From positions 52,325 through 116,324 of the forward strand of contig NZ_JBQHUF010000009.1 in assembly GCF_052065355.1 (NCBI RefSeq): a DNA stretch of 64,000 nucleotides, read 5' to 3'. The translations under genes and the position numbers were made by a program. Every line of letters begins with the position of its first letter. Within the stretch, counting starts at the first letter, position 1. Positions 1-9,119 of this stretch are shown here, in pieces. Under the pieces are notes generated by a model, which made no database searches, was not told the DNA's origin, and worked only from the letters and a program-made list of their open reading frames with translations. This DNA is from Flavonifractor sp052065355 (GTDB lineage Bacteria > Bacillota > Clostridia > Oscillospirales > Oscillospiraceae).

Positions 1-3000
1 ATTTTATCGCCGTCGCTCAGGTAATACTGGTTCAGCGTTATCTCCGGCAGTGTACCGTTGACACGGTACATCCAACCACTGCCTTCGCCATGCTCCAGTT
101 CGGAAAGGGTAACGCCGTTGGAATCCGTCACAGCGCTGACATAGGAGCCGCTGCCCTCATAGCGATATCCCGCCTCACGCAAGGCCGCCTGCAGCGCATC
201 CCACGCCGTCCAGTCCTGACTACCGCTGCCGGTAAAGGTGTATGCGCTTAAATCAGCAAAGTTTTCGAAGCCGCCGCCGCTGACAGAAACCGTAGCCTGA
301 ATCTGTTCCGGCTGGGGATTCGGATTCTCTCCGCCCTTGGTTCCCTTTACTGTTACCGTCACAGAAACCGGGCGTTTATAGAACTGTTCAAACTGCGCGT
401 AAGCCGGATTGCTGCCAAATTTCTCCCAGTATTTCCCGTATGCGCTGTGGGTCAGGACACTGTCCAGCGTAACCTTTGTGTCGTACTCCGGGCGGGTGAC
501 CAGGAGATTTTCGCAGGCGATGACGGTGGGACGGCTGGAGCGATACTCCCGCCACGGCTGGGCGTTCATCGGGTCGTAACCCGGCAGATCATCCACTTCC
601 GCTCCGCCGAAGGTCAGGTTGATCGCGCCGTAGATATACTGCGGCTGCCCCTGGTCGCCCTTTAAAACTTCCGCAAACGGTTCCAGATTCTCTGTCACCT
701 GGGTCTTATCCGTATTCTTGCCGCGGATGCCGTTCCAGTAGGCGTTCTCCGTACAGACGCTGTCCATGAACGCCGCAGCGGAGTTGATTTCATCCTCTGT
801 CAACGGCTGCACGGTCAGGGAAAACGTCTTCTCTCCCAGCAGGGCATTGTTGCGGCGATCCAGAATTCGCACTGTATAAGACACATCCACGGCCGGGCTG
901 CTGGGCAGCGGGCGGTAGACCACAGCGTGATAGCCGCTGAATTCCAGCACATCGGTGTTGCTGCTGGTCATGGACACTTTCTGATTATAGCGATCCGGCA
1001 GAATACCGGCAGACTCCAGCTGGCCAGGTGTGGGCATTTGCAGATCTGCGGTAACCTGGGTGGGAGTCACAGGCGTCTCTTTGTCCACAAAGTCCCGCAG
1101 CAGGGAGGGATACTTCTCCAGAGCCTCGTTGATCTGGGCGGACTGATCCACATCATTGGGAGCTACCGTAATAACGAATTTTCGAATGGCAGCGTACCAG
1201 TCCTGCACAGCGCCTTCAGCAGTTGCCTCCTGAATCATGTAGTCATCCAGGCGGTTGAACCGGGCCGTGGCGATCAGCGGGAAGGTAAACGGATCGCCAC
1301 CGAACGGCGGGCGGTTAAGCGTAGCGGTGTAGGATCCATCCGGATTTGTCTGCACCGTCAGCGCATCCGTGTCAGTGGACGACCACTGAATGCGTACATC
1401 GCCGTAGGTATCCAACCGTGTGGGAAGGATCAGGTCTTTGTCTACCTGGCCGTCTACGGTGACCGTGTACCACCAGCCCTCGTCCTGGGTCACTGTGGCG
1501 GTATTGGTGTTCTCGCCCCGAATCTGCTCCCAGGTGATGGAGTTCACCGCACGGGAGAGATAGTCCTCCAGATAGTCATTTGCCCAGCCGATGTGAACTG
1601 TCATCGACACCTGTACGGACTGGTCGCCCAGCAGCAGCCGGAAGGTCACATCCCGATAGATTGCGTAGTTGATGCCCAGGCCGCCTTCATCCCTGTAATA
1701 GGTGATCGTACCATCATTGGCTAGGTAGCTGCCGGCCTGAGGCAGAACTTTGGTGCCGGGCGCAACAAATTCCACTTTTATGGCACGGGGGTCATCATCA
1801 TATCTATACTGGGCCATATCCACCGGGTAATCCTTTCGGAGCAGATACTGCTCCATGGTCTGGCGGATATTGGTGTGGCCGTAAGCCTCCAGAGGCTGGA
1901 TAAAGGTACCGCCGGACTGGGCCTCGTCACGGATCCCCTCCAGGGTCTCCAGATCCTGCGCGCCCTGGGACCAGAGAACCAGCCGGAATTCTTTCTGCTT
2001 AGAGGCTTCTCCCTTTTTTACCTGAGCGGTCAGGGTGACCTCCAGTTTGCCGTTTTCCGGAAGGGTGATCATACCGTCAGACAGGGAGATGCCGTCCTCC
2101 GGCGATGCCGTCCAGGTGATGGTACTGCCATGCTCGCCCTGTCCGGGCAGTTTCAGGGTGAGGGCATTCCGGATCTGGTAAATACCCTGGCTGTCGGCGG
2201 AGAGGGTCTTGCCGTCTGTTGTTTGCAGGTTCAGCGCCGCCAGATCCGCCGTCGCGTCCTCCTCGTCGGTGCTCACCACCGGCGCACTGCCGCCCTGCCA
2301 ACTGAGGATGGGGAAGCCGCTGTTGACCCCGCCGGTATCCATATGGAAAGCGCTGCCCAGTCCGTGGGCAAAGGCATCGGTTCGCATCTGTTCTGTGCTG
2401 GTTTTCGTAACAGCAGGTGCAGTGGACGCATTATTGTCGGCAACGGCGGGAATGGATCCGTTGGGAAGGAAGAAGGTGTTCTCCACCGTGCCCGCATTGG
2501 TGCCGATCACAAGGCCGATGCCATTCTCCGGGCCGGTGACCGTGCCGGAGAAATAGGCATTTCGCAGCGTGCCGTTCGCATACAGGGTACCTACCAGACC
2601 GCCCAGGGCAGAGTTGGTGTCGCGGCTGGAATCGGCCCAGACGCTTCCAGTGGCGTAGCAGTTTTCAATGATGCCGTAGGCATATCCGGCAATGGAGCCG
2701 GTATGCAATGCGGTGTTATACGACGCGGTATTGTTCTTGAGCACCGCCGAAACAGCGCAGCCACAGATGCTGCTGCCTTTCTCTCCCCGGCCAACGATGC
2801 CGCCCAGACTGACGGAACCATAGGAGGGGCCGCCGTTCGTGATGCTGCCCTCAAAAGCGCAGTTTTCCACAGTGCCCGAAAGCGTGCTGACAATGCCGCC
2901 CAGGTGACCGCTGCCGGTAATGCTGCCCATTACCACAAGGTTTTTGATGGTTCCATTTGCGCCCACCGTGTCAAAGAGCGGCGCGGTGACGCCGGAGATC

Positions 3001-6000
3001 ACATGCCCGCCGCCGTCCAGAGCACCGATAAACGGTGTCTCATACGAGCCGATGCCGGTCCAGCTCTTTCCGCCGAGATTGATGTTGGTGGTCAGGACGC
3101 CTTGCAGGCCGGCATCCGTCTCCGCCTGTTGGGCAAACCAGGCCAACTCCGTCGCGCTGCCGATCTGGTAGACGCCTTCCGTCTGCGTGGGCTTGGTCAC
3201 AGTCGTGCCGTCCCAGCCCGCACCGGCATCCGTCAGGGTGCCCACTTCGATGGTGCGTTCCTCCGTCAGCGTAAAGCTGCCGCGGCTGGGCAGGCAATTT
3301 GCCTTGGTGACTTCATAGGAGTAAGTCTCTCCGGCAGGCAGGGTAAACGCATTTCCCTGACGGAAGGCATCCATGCTGCCGGCGGTGGGGTGCGTTACCG
3401 CAAGAGAAGCGCCCTCCGGGATCTGGAAGGTCACCGTATAAGTAGGAAGCTTTGTCAGGGAGACGGATACACTGTTTTGACTGGGGATCGCAATACTGCC
3501 CTGGGCCGTCTCGTATCCGAAAGCCGAGGCGGTATAGGTATACGCGCCCTCCGGCAGAAGATAGGTGCCGTCACTCTGGGGCGCAATGGTCTGTCCCTTG
3601 GAATCGCGCACCGCAAAGGTGCCGCCCTCCGGCAGGCCGGCACAGGTCAGCGGGTACAGAGTGGTCACACGGAAATTCTTGAGGCGAACCGCATCACTGT
3701 CTTCATTTCCACCGCTGTCCTTTTCATATTGAAAGGTCAGGGAGTCGTCGGCGGCTACGGAAACAGCGAACTCCGTCCATTCCCCATTGCCGCTGGCAGT
3801 GATCAACGTGTCCGTCCCATGCTTCAGCGTGAATTTGTCATACTTTTCTTCCGAGGACACCCGATAGGCAAACTCCAGCCGGGCAGCCTGGGAGAAGGTA
3901 AGGGTCATGATGGCGGACGAACTGCTCTTTCCGGCGTTATCGGATATCAGCCCGCCGTCATGCTCCGTGTCCCGGACAAAGCCGTAGCGTGTGCCGTTCT
4001 CGGCGGTTATGGCAGGAGAAATAGCCTTGAAATAGTCGGAAAGTGTCCACTGGCGTTCCAGCATCACCGGGACGGTGACCGCGCCCTCCCTTACTGTGAA
4101 GGAACCGCTGGCGGGCTCACAGCCCTCGCAGCTAACCGTGTAGGTATATTCGCCGGCCGGCAGCTGATACACATTGGCCTCGTCTCCGCTGTGGGTGACC
4201 GGTTTTCCCTGAAAGAGAACGCTGATCGTATACGGCGCGGAAATGTCCTCCGGACGGGTCACCTGGAACGTGACGGCTTGCCGGGTGCTGGCATCCAGCG
4301 TCACCGTCTCCGTCACGTCAGCGCCGTCCACAGTGATCTGCCCCGTCCGCTCCGCATAGCCAAAGCAGGATACCGTGTAGTCATATGTGCCGTCGGCCAG
4401 CGCATAGACTATCGTTCCGGTGCTGTTGGAGACAGGCTCGATAGTTTCTTCGTCGTTCTGTGCTTTCAGGATCATCTGGGCATTTCCCGGACTAAGAGTA
4501 AATGTCGCGGTGTGCAGGGTTTCCAGCGCAAAGTCCTTCAGATAGACGCAGTCGTCTCCCTGGTCACCACTGGAATCCTTGACGTAGGTCAGCGTGACCG
4601 TGTCGCCGCCTTTTACATCCAGGGTATGCTTCGTCCAGTCTATTTCTCCGCCGACTTTGGAGCCGTTATTGATGACGAGACCGTCATATACAGTCCAGGA
4701 GCCCTCGGACGACACCTTGTACCAGAAGGAAAGGCTGCCCTGGGCAACGGACTCGTCGACCGTAATGGTCACGGTGACCTGGGAACTGCTCTGCCTCTTG
4801 CTGTTGGAGCGGAGAACGCCGTCCTCCTCCACAAACTCCTGACCGGGTTCTCCTTTATAGCTGGAATTGTGGCTGTACGCCACCTGGGCTTTCCCGGCCA
4901 GAGCGTTGAATACAGTGCTGGGGAAGGGCTTCTCCGACACGGAAACCTGGAATGTTGCGCTGCTTCCGCAATAGGTGACCGTGACCGTCTTCTCCCCGGC
5001 TGTTGAGGAATCAAAGCCGCTGACGTCGAAGCCCTGGGAGATCTCCCGGGTGGAGTTGTCGGAGTAGCTGACAGTTACCACAAGGCCGGCGGTGTCCAGC
5101 GTGTCGCCCACATAGTATTCCGTCTTGCCTGGCTGGGTTTTGACCGCAATGCCGGTGACCGTTTTCAGGGAGACCGTCTCGGTCTTATCCTCAGTCAGAC
5201 GGATACTTCCCTGCGCGCCTTCCACCTGCTCCGCTGTCGGCGTCACGACATAGTCATAGGTCTTGTTCAGGAGCAGCGTATAAGCTCCGTTTTCCCCGGC
5301 GGCCATTTCCTGGCCATCCAGCGTCACGGTAATTGTATAATCCTCCGCACCGTCAACCTGAAAGCTCAAGGTGCCCCACTGGCTCTCGTCGTGTTCCAGG
5401 ATGATGGAGCCCACCTGGATTTCCGCACTGCTGTTGGCCTGAGCTTCGGAAATGGTAAGCTCTCCGTTCTGGGTCGTATAGCCCTCACAGCTGACCGTGT
5501 AGGTGTAGCTGCCGGCGGCCAGGGAGGCGGTTCGCCTCTCCCCCTGGTTGGAGGAATACACGACGGTGTCACCACTGCGGATGGTCAGCTCCGCCGCGGA
5601 CGGTGCAATGGTAAACACAGTGGAAGCGGTAGAGATCTGCCAGGACAGAACCGGATACTCCCCGGCCTTGACCCGGAAGCCCTCGCCCAACGCGGCGGCA
5701 AAATCCGCACCCTTCATCTCCTCCGATATTTTAGCGGCAGCCGTCTGGTTGTTGCCGTTGGTACCGGTGGTGCAGCTGGAGTCCAGATAATAGCAGTTTT
5801 CCGCTGTGGAATTGTACATCCATCCGGCAATAGCACCAAAATTGGTGGCCTTTTCCTGCACAGTAATGGCGCCGGTGCTATAACAGTTGTTCAGGCTGCT
5901 GCCGCGACCGTAATCATCTCCTGCGTAGCCGACGATACCGCCCAGGTTTGCACCGGAACGGTTCCGTTGACTGGAAATCTCACCCTGGTTATAGCAGTTG

Positions 6001-6542
6001 GTAATGGCAGTGGCCTTGGTTTGACCGGCAATGCCGCCAGCGTACTGGTCAGTTCCGCTGAGCGCCACACTTCCGGTATTGCCGCAGCCGGTGATACTGC
6101 CGCCGGTACACTGTCCTGCGATGCCGCCCGCATACTTGCTGCCGGCGGTGATGGACGCCGTATTCAAACAGTTTTCAATCGTACCGGAGCTGAGGCCCGC
6201 GATGCCGCCCACCTGACTGGTACCGCTGACCGAACCGTCAGTGATGATATTGCGGACGGTCGCGCCGGAGGACAGCTCGGAAAAGAGCCCCAGCTTGCTG
6301 TCGCCGGAAATGGTGAGGGTTACCTTGTGCCCTCCACCGTCAAAGCTGCCGCTGAAAGGCTGCCCGTAGGGGGAAGACACTGTAATATCATCTGTCAAAA
6401 CGTAGTTTCCATCCGGCTCCATGGCGGCAAACTCACCGACGCTGGACACCGGCTGTGCCGTTTCTGCGGCCAGTGCCGCCGACGGCAGAAGTCCGAGGGT
6501 CAGGCACAGCACCAGAAAAAACGAAAGAATCCTTTTTTTCAC
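1..6542 (-). CDS. giant secreted/surface protein with GLUG repeats and C-terminal DUF4430 (3' end outside window)
   Basis: An open frame runs from a GTG at 6542 (AAGGAG about 9 nt upstream) off the left edge, giving about 2,180 codons in the window. Residues 1-25 form a Sec signal peptide (MKKRILSFF, then LPSAALA-AET). Two blocks of GLUG-type repeats (GGIAGxxxGTIENC pattern) lie near residues 80-245 and 1140-1380. Between and after them are PEGA-like segments (YTVSCEGY type), a group-3 bacterial Ig domain near 460-520, two jelly-roll-like segments (FWYKVSSE, FAYRVSSE) and atrophied Ig-like domains. The last ~90 residues in view match DUF4430, the fold shared with the transcobalamin C-terminal domain. 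A cobalamin riboswitch and terminator lie in its leader. Role inferred: extracellular corrinoid capture or adhesion under B12 limitation. No anchor is visible because the C-terminus is missing. Confidence 0.85.
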   Translation of the reverse strand, partial: MKKRILSFFLVLCLTLGLLPSAALAAETAQPVSSVGEFAAMEPDGNYVLTDDITVSSPYGQPFSGSFDGGGHKVTLTISGDSKLGLFSELSSGATVRNIITDGSVSGTSQVGGIAGLSSGTIENCLNTASITAGSKYAGGIAGQCTGGSITGCGNTGSVALSGTDQYAGGIAGQTKATAITNCYNQGEISSQRNRSGANLGGIVGYAGDDYGRGSSLNNCYSTGAITVQEKATNFGAIAGWMYNSTAENCYYLDSSCTTGTNGNNQTAAAKISEEMKGADFAAALGEGFRVKAGEYPVLSWQISTASTVFTIAPSAAELTIRSGDTVVYSSNQGERRTASLAAGSYTYTVSCEGYTTQNGELTISEAQANSSAEIQVGSIILEHDESQWGTLSFQVDGAEDYTITVTLDGQEMAAGENGAYTLLLNKTYDYVVTPTAEQVEGAQGSIRLTEDKTETVSLKTVTGIAVKTQPGKTEYYVGDTLDTAGLVVTVSYSDNSTREISQGFDVSGFDSSTAGEKTVTVTYCGSSATFQVSVSEKPFPSTVFNALAGKAQVAYSHNSSYKGEPGQEFVEEDGVLRSNSKRQSSSQVTVTITVDESVAQGSLSFWYKVSSEGSWTVYDGLVINNGSKVGGEIDWTKHTLDVKGGDTVTLTYVKDSSGDQGDDCVYLKDFALETLHTATFTLSPGNAQMILKAQNDEETIEPVSNSTGTIVYALADGTYDYTVSCFGYAERTGQITVDGADVTETVTLDASTRQAVTFQVTRPEDISAPYTISVLFQGKPVTHSGDEANVYQLPAGEYTYTVSCEGCEPASGSFTVREGAVTVPVMLERQWTLSDYFKAISPAITAENGTRYGFVRDTEHDGGLISDNAGKSSSSAIMTLTFSQAARLEFAYRVSSEEKYDKFTLKHGTDTLITASGNGEWTEFAVSVAADDSLTFQYEKDSGGNEDSDAVRLKNFRVTTLYPLTCAGLPEGGTFAVRDSKGQTIAPQSDGTYLLPEGAYTYTASAFGYETAQGSIAIPSQNSVSVSLTKLPTYTVTFQIPEGASLAVTHPTAGSMDAFRQGNAFTLPAGETYSYEVTKANCLPSRGSFTLTEERTIEVGTLTDAGAGWDGTTVTKPTQTEGVYQIGSATELAWFAQQAETDAGLQGVLTTNINLGGKSWTGIGSYETPFIGALDGGGHVISGVTAPLFDTVGANGTIKNLVVMGSITGSGHLGGIVSTLSGTVENCAFEGSITNGGPSYGSVSLGGIVGRGEKGSSICGCAVSAVLKNNTASYNTALHTGSIAGYAYGIIENCYATGSVWADSSRDTNSALGGLVGTLYANGTLRNAYFSGTVTGPENGIGLVIGTNAGTVENTFFLPNGSIPAVADNNASTAPAVTKTSTEQMRTDAFAHGLGSAFHMDTGGVNSGFPILSWQGGSAPVVSTDEEDATADLAALNLQTTDGKTLSADSQGIYQIRNALTLKLPGQGEHGSTITWTASPEDGISLSDGMITLPENGKLEVTLTAQVKKGEASKQKEFRLVLWSQGAQDLETLEGIRDEAQSGGTFIQPLEAYGHTNIRQTMEQYLLRKDYPVDMAQYRYDDDPRAIKVEFVAPGTKVLPQAGSYLANDGTITYYRDEGGLGINYAIYRDVTFRLLLGDQSVQVSMTVHIGWANDYLEDYLSRAVNSITWEQIRGENTNTATVTQDEGWWYTVTVDGQVDKDLILPTRLDTYGDVRIQWSSTDTDALTVQTNPDGSYTATLNRPPFGGDPFTFPLIATARFNRLDDYMIQEATAEGAVQDWYAAIRKFVITVAPNDVDQSAQINEALEKYPSLLRDFVDKETPVTPTQVTADLQMPTPGQLESAGILPDRYNQKVSMTSSNTDVLEFSGYHAVVYRPLPSSPAVDVSYTVRILDRRNNALLGEKTFSLTVQPLTEDEINSAAAFMDSVCTENAYWNGIRGKNTDKTQVTENLEPFAEVLKGDQGQPQYIYGAINLTFGGAEVDDLPGYDPMNAQPWREYRSSRPTVIACENLLVTRPEYDTKVTLDSVLTHSAYGKYWEKFGSNPAYAQFEQFYKRPVSVTVTVKGTKGGENPNPQPEQIQATVSVSGGGFENFADLSAYTFTGSGSQDWTAWDALQAALREAGYRYEGSGSYVSAVTDSNGVTLSELEHGEGSGWMYRVNGTLPEITLNQYYLSDGDK

Positions 6543-6620
6543 AAAGCTCCACTCCTTCAAACCATTTTTATAAAAACTGTTTTCAAAAAACAGGGCTTTT
6601 GGAACGGGGCCGTACCTGAC

Positions 6621-6650
6621 AAAAAAGGAGCGGACAATTCTGTCCGCTCC
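6621..6650 (-). terminator. intrinsic terminator in riboswitch leader of surface-protein gene
   Basis: Read leftward, GGAGCGGACA pairs with TGTCCGCTCC around a 4-nt loop, followed by six T. It lies between the cobalamin riboswitch and the GTG start of the giant surface protein, so it is the likely off-state of a transcription-attenuation switch. Confidence 0.8.
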
Positions 6651-6744
6651 TGTGTCGTCACTGCGTGAAAGCGACAGCACAAACGTGCTGCCGCATAAGG
6701 CATTTTTTGTCAGAGCAGCCCCGGAGATCCGGGGGTAAGCTCTT

Positions 6745-7020
6745 AGTAGGTCTTCTGACTGATGTGTCCAGGCGGAGCTATGCCCGCCAACGCAAATCCG
6801 CCGCCTTCCCAGCTAAGCCATTACAGCCGCCAGTGACCTGCTTTCGCAGAAAACGGATTTGCTCCACAATCACAGCTATAGAATCGCCCCTTTGCCGCCG
6901 TTTTCACGGACGGGTCACGGACGAAACATGTCCAGGATTCTCACCTGATTCCCTTGTTCAGAAACAAGGATGCGTGTCCAGCTCATAGGAGCCGGGTCGC
7001 GCATTTGCCACAAAAGCCGG
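6745..7020 (-). promoter_or_regulatory. cobalamin riboswitch 1
   Basis: On the minus strand the canonical elements appear in order: AAGGGAATC-GGTGAGAATCC, GCTGTGA, GGTCACTGGC, GGGAAGGC and the B12 box AGTCAGAAGACCTACT at 6745-6760. It precedes an intrinsic terminator and the giant surface protein, so B12 should switch that gene off. An extended -10 (TGCTATAAT, plus-strand positions 7053-7061) upstream is the likely promoter. Confidence 0.93.
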
Positions 7021-7052
7021 ATTTCATATTTAATTTTCCTTGTTGCTTTTGC

Positions 7053-7061
7053 ATTATAGCA
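7053..7061 (-). promoter_or_regulatory. extended -10 promoter for riboswitch 1
   Basis: Minus-strand TGCTATAAT is an extended -10 element. No good -35 is visible. It sits about 35 nt upstream of the first riboswitch elements. Confidence 0.5.
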
Positions 7062-7157
7062 CAAGCCGTATCAAAATGCTATTCTGTTTTTGCTATTTTT
7101 TAAATTTCTTCAGAAAGGAGCCCTTGGAGCCCTGTTTCTAAACAAATTAAAGAGCAT

Positions 7158-7186
7158 TTGACAACCTGCACAAGGCGTGCTATGCT
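7158..7186 (+). promoter_or_regulatory. sigma-A promoter for riboswitch 2
   Basis: TTGACA (7158-7163), a 17-nt spacer and TATGCT (7181-7186). It drives the leader that contains the second cobalamin riboswitch and the Cys-rich protein gene. Confidence 0.75.
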
Positions 7187-7261
7187 ATATTTAAATCCAT
7201 TCTTGGTTCCAGGCCCGGCGTTTGCCGCCGGTTTGAAAATTTCATATCACTGTATCTATTG

Positions 7262-7490
7262 CATGGTGTGGCTGTTTGCTGTAACGATCCTGCCGACAAG
7301 GATCAGGCAGCAGCTAAAACGAATGGGATATCCAAGTCCCGCGCGACCGGCACTGTGTACGTGAGGCCATTCCGAAGCGGCGTATGCCGTCTGGACGAAA
7401 GTCCGCCATTGCGGGGGAAGACCCTGTGAGAAGGTAGGAAATGGACGCAGAGAGCCAAGCTCTCATAACGTAAGTCAGGAGACTTGCACC
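7262..7490 (+). promoter_or_regulatory. cobalamin riboswitch 2 (divergent)
   Basis: Degenerate but ordered cobalamin-riboswitch elements on the plus strand: GGTGTGGCTG near 7266, GGGATATCCAAGTCCC near 7323, GCACTGTG, GTCCGCCATTG, GGGGGAAGACC and a B12 box AGTCAGGAGACTTGC at 7473-7487. Two hairpins with T-tracts follow before the first gene. It is more divergent than the two minus-strand copies, so the exact fold needs a covariance model. Confidence 0.8.
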
Positions 7491-7548
7491 ATGGCAGGAT
7501 GCAGGGGGAAACAGCGGGCGTGTCCTCCGTTGTGTACGTTGCTTTGCT

Positions 7549-7581
7549 CGCTGGCCTTCTTGTTAGGGCCAGCGTGTTTTT
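7549..7581 (+). terminator. first attenuator hairpin after riboswitch 2
   Basis: CGCTGGCC pairs with GGGCCAGCG, followed by GTTTTTG. It lies just downstream of the B12 box and upstream of a second terminator. Confidence 0.65.
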
Positions 7582-7587
7582 GTCAGA

Positions 7588-7616
7588 AGGAGGTGCCGCC
7601 CGGGCACCTCCTTTTT
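7588..7616 (+). terminator. second attenuator hairpin after riboswitch 2
   Basis: AGGAGGTGCC pairs with GGGCACCTCC around a 4-nt loop with a five-T tract. This is the stronger of two tandem terminators in the leader of the Cys-rich protein gene. Confidence 0.8.
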
Positions 7617-7682
7617 CTGTTTCACCGCCGGTCAGTATATCATGAGTGATGTATCAGTCAGTAAAATGAAAGGAGAAGCGGT

Positions 7683-7961
7683 ATGGAATCATCGACGTCC
7701 GAAAAGCACTTTCAGTTCTTTTCCAACAGCAAATGCGAATACTTCCCCTGCCATTCCACCAATGACCCGGAAAACTTTAACTGCCTGTTCTGCTACTGCC
7801 CGCTGTATGCACTGGGAGATAAATGCGGCGGAAACTTCACCTATATTGCTGGGGGGATTAAGGATTGCAGCGGCTGCTTGATTCCCCATCGCAGGGAGGG
7901 CTATGACTATATCATCGGCAAGTATGGCGAGATCAAAAAACTGGCGCAAAAAACCAACTGA
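7683..7961 (+). CDS. cysteine-rich small domain protein (B12-regulated)
   Basis: A 92-residue soluble protein with eight cysteines: C19 and C24 near the N-terminus, the CLFCYC cluster in the middle, then KCGG and DCSGC. This is the layout of the Cys-rich small domain family, thought to bind metal and often found beside cobalamin genes. AAAGGAG lies 7 nt before the ATG. The gene is under riboswitch 2 and is followed 15 nt later by an unrecognised gene that must be cotranscribed. Its biochemical role is not established. A part in corrinoid handling is inferred from regulation and neighbours. Confidence 0.85.
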   Translation: MESSTSEKHFQFFSNSKCEYFPCHSTNDPENFNCLFCYCPLYALGDKCGGNFTYIAGGIKDCSGCLIPHRREGYDYIIGKYGEIKKLAQKTN

Positions 7962-7976
7962 CAGGAGGCAAGCGTT

Positions 7977-8273
7977 ATGATAAGTCGAACCTGGTTTGAA
8001 AATCCGGATCATGTGGTATACGCCGTAAAGGATGAGGTAATCCCCCGGCTCTCCCGGGAGCTGGGAATCAGCGATCTGGCCCAGCGGATTGAGGATTTCA
8101 GCAAGGCTCCCACTCAGGAGGGGGAAAACATCAAGGGTCTCAAACGCACCACTCTGAAGCTGATGGTTCCTAACCTGGTTTTCGGGGAGCCCATCGAAAT
8201 GGGAGAAAATGTATGGATCTATATGGGCGAGCTCTGTCCGGCCTATTGTCTGTACACGCCCTGGGAAAAATAG
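7977..8273 (+). CDS. uncharacterised 98-residue protein, second gene of the riboswitch 2 operon
   Basis: I do not recognise this family. It is a 98-residue soluble protein without signal peptide or membrane segment. It begins MISRTWFENPDHVV and ends with a short Cys pair (ELCPAYCLYTPWEK). AGGAGG lies 8 nt before the ATG. It follows the Cys-rich small protein by 15 nt and shares its cobalamin-riboswitch leader, so a role in corrinoid uptake or metabolism is inferred from context only. A strong bidirectional terminator closes the operon. Confidence 0.75.
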   Translation: MISRTWFENPDHVVYAVKDEVIPRLSRELGISDLAQRIEDFSKAPTQEGENIKGLKRTTLKLMVPNLVFGEPIEMGENVWIYMGELCPAYCLYTPWEK

Positions 8274-8322
8274 AAAAAGCACATGGCCTGTACCCGACGC
8301 AGGGACAGGCCATGTGCTTTTC
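8274..8322. terminator. bidirectional terminator
   Basis: AAAAAGCACATGGCCTGT pairs with ACAGGCCATGTGCTTTT around a short GC-rich apex, with A-rich and T-rich flanks on each strand. It separates the convergent Cys-rich operon and the btuFCD operon. Confidence 0.9.
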
Positions 8323-8339
8323 TGCATGTCCGAATACCG

Positions 8340-9107
8340 TTAAGATACCTGCTCCCAACGCTTGAGGGAGGCCATCATATATGAGGCTACGTCCATATCA
8401 TAAACTTCATGGAGAAACTCTCTTGTTAGAAGCATATTGGCAGGCCCCATCCCTGCCACAGAACCATTTTTCAAAAACAAAAGCTGCTCGGAGAGCATCA
8501 GGGAGAGGTTGATGTCGTGGAGTACGCCGATGACAGTCCGTCCTTTTTCCTGAGACCAGTTTTTAAGATAGCTCACCAGCTCTGTCTGGTGCTTCAGATC
8601 CAGGTGGTTGGTGGGCTCGTCCAGTAAAATGATCTCCGGTTCCTGGGCCAGCGTCCGGGCCAAAAATACCCGCTGAAGCTGGCCGCCCGACAGCTCGGAG
8701 ATCTGACACTCCCGCAGCGGCTCCAACCCGGTGGCCCGCAGATACTGCTCCACACACTGCTTGTCCTCTCTGGACGGGGATGCAAAAAGTCCCCGGCGCA
8801 GCTTCTGATACCGGCCCATCATCACTGTTTCAAAGACCGAAAAAGAAAAATAGACGGTGCTCATTTGGCTCATCATGGCCATGTGAGACGCAATCTCCGG
8901 CCGGCGCATGGCGGCCACCGGCTTCCCATCCAGGGTCAGTTCCCCACGGCAGTCCAGAAGACCGGAGATGGTACGCAGCAATGTGCTTTTCCCGCAGCCA
9001 TTAGGCCCCAGAATGCACAGATTTTGTCCCAGAGGCAGATCAAAGGTAATATCGTGCAGAATATCTCCGTTTCCATATCCGGCACAAATATTTTTCAGAT
9101 GCAGCAT
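8340..9107 (-). CDS. btuD: ABC transporter ATP-binding protein, cobalamin/siderophore type
   Basis: A 255-residue ATPase of the BtuD/FecE family that energises corrinoid (or ferric chelate) import. Walker A is GPNGCGKST, the signature is LSGGQLQR and Walker B is ILLDEPTNHLD. It is the last gene of a minus-strand operon with the permease 12 nt upstream and the binding protein before that. GGTGGAG precedes the ATG. Corrinoid as substrate is inferred from flanking CbiZ and cobalamin riboswitches, because sequence alone does not separate BtuD from iron-siderophore ATPases. Confidence 0.88.
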   Translation of the reverse strand: MLHLKNICAGYGNGDILHDITFDLPLGQNLCILGPNGCGKSTLLRTISGLLDCRGELTLDGKPVAAMRRPEIASHMAMMSQMSTVYFSFSVFETVMMGRYQKLRRGLFASPSREDKQCVEQYLRATGLEPLRECQISELSGGQLQRVFLARTLAQEPEIILLDEPTNHLDLKHQTELVSYLKNWSQEKGRTVIGVLHDINLSLMLSEQLLFLKNGSVAGMGPANMLLTREFLHEVYDMDVASYMMASLKRWEQVS

Positions 9108-9119
9108 ACAAACTCCACC

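Noticed and set aside
1875..5006. A 1,043-codon open frame on the plus strand
   Set aside because: It is antisense to the giant surface protein, whose frame shows signal peptide, GLUG, PEGA and Ig-like domains. The plus-strand translation has no recognisable domain and the codon pattern of a shadow of GC-rich coding DNA.
7320..7500. RNase P, SRP or 6S RNA in the structured region before the Cys-rich gene
   Set aside because: The ordered GCACTGTG, GCCATTG, GGGGAAGACC and B12-box-like blocks fit a divergent cobalamin riboswitch and none of the conserved cores of those RNAs.
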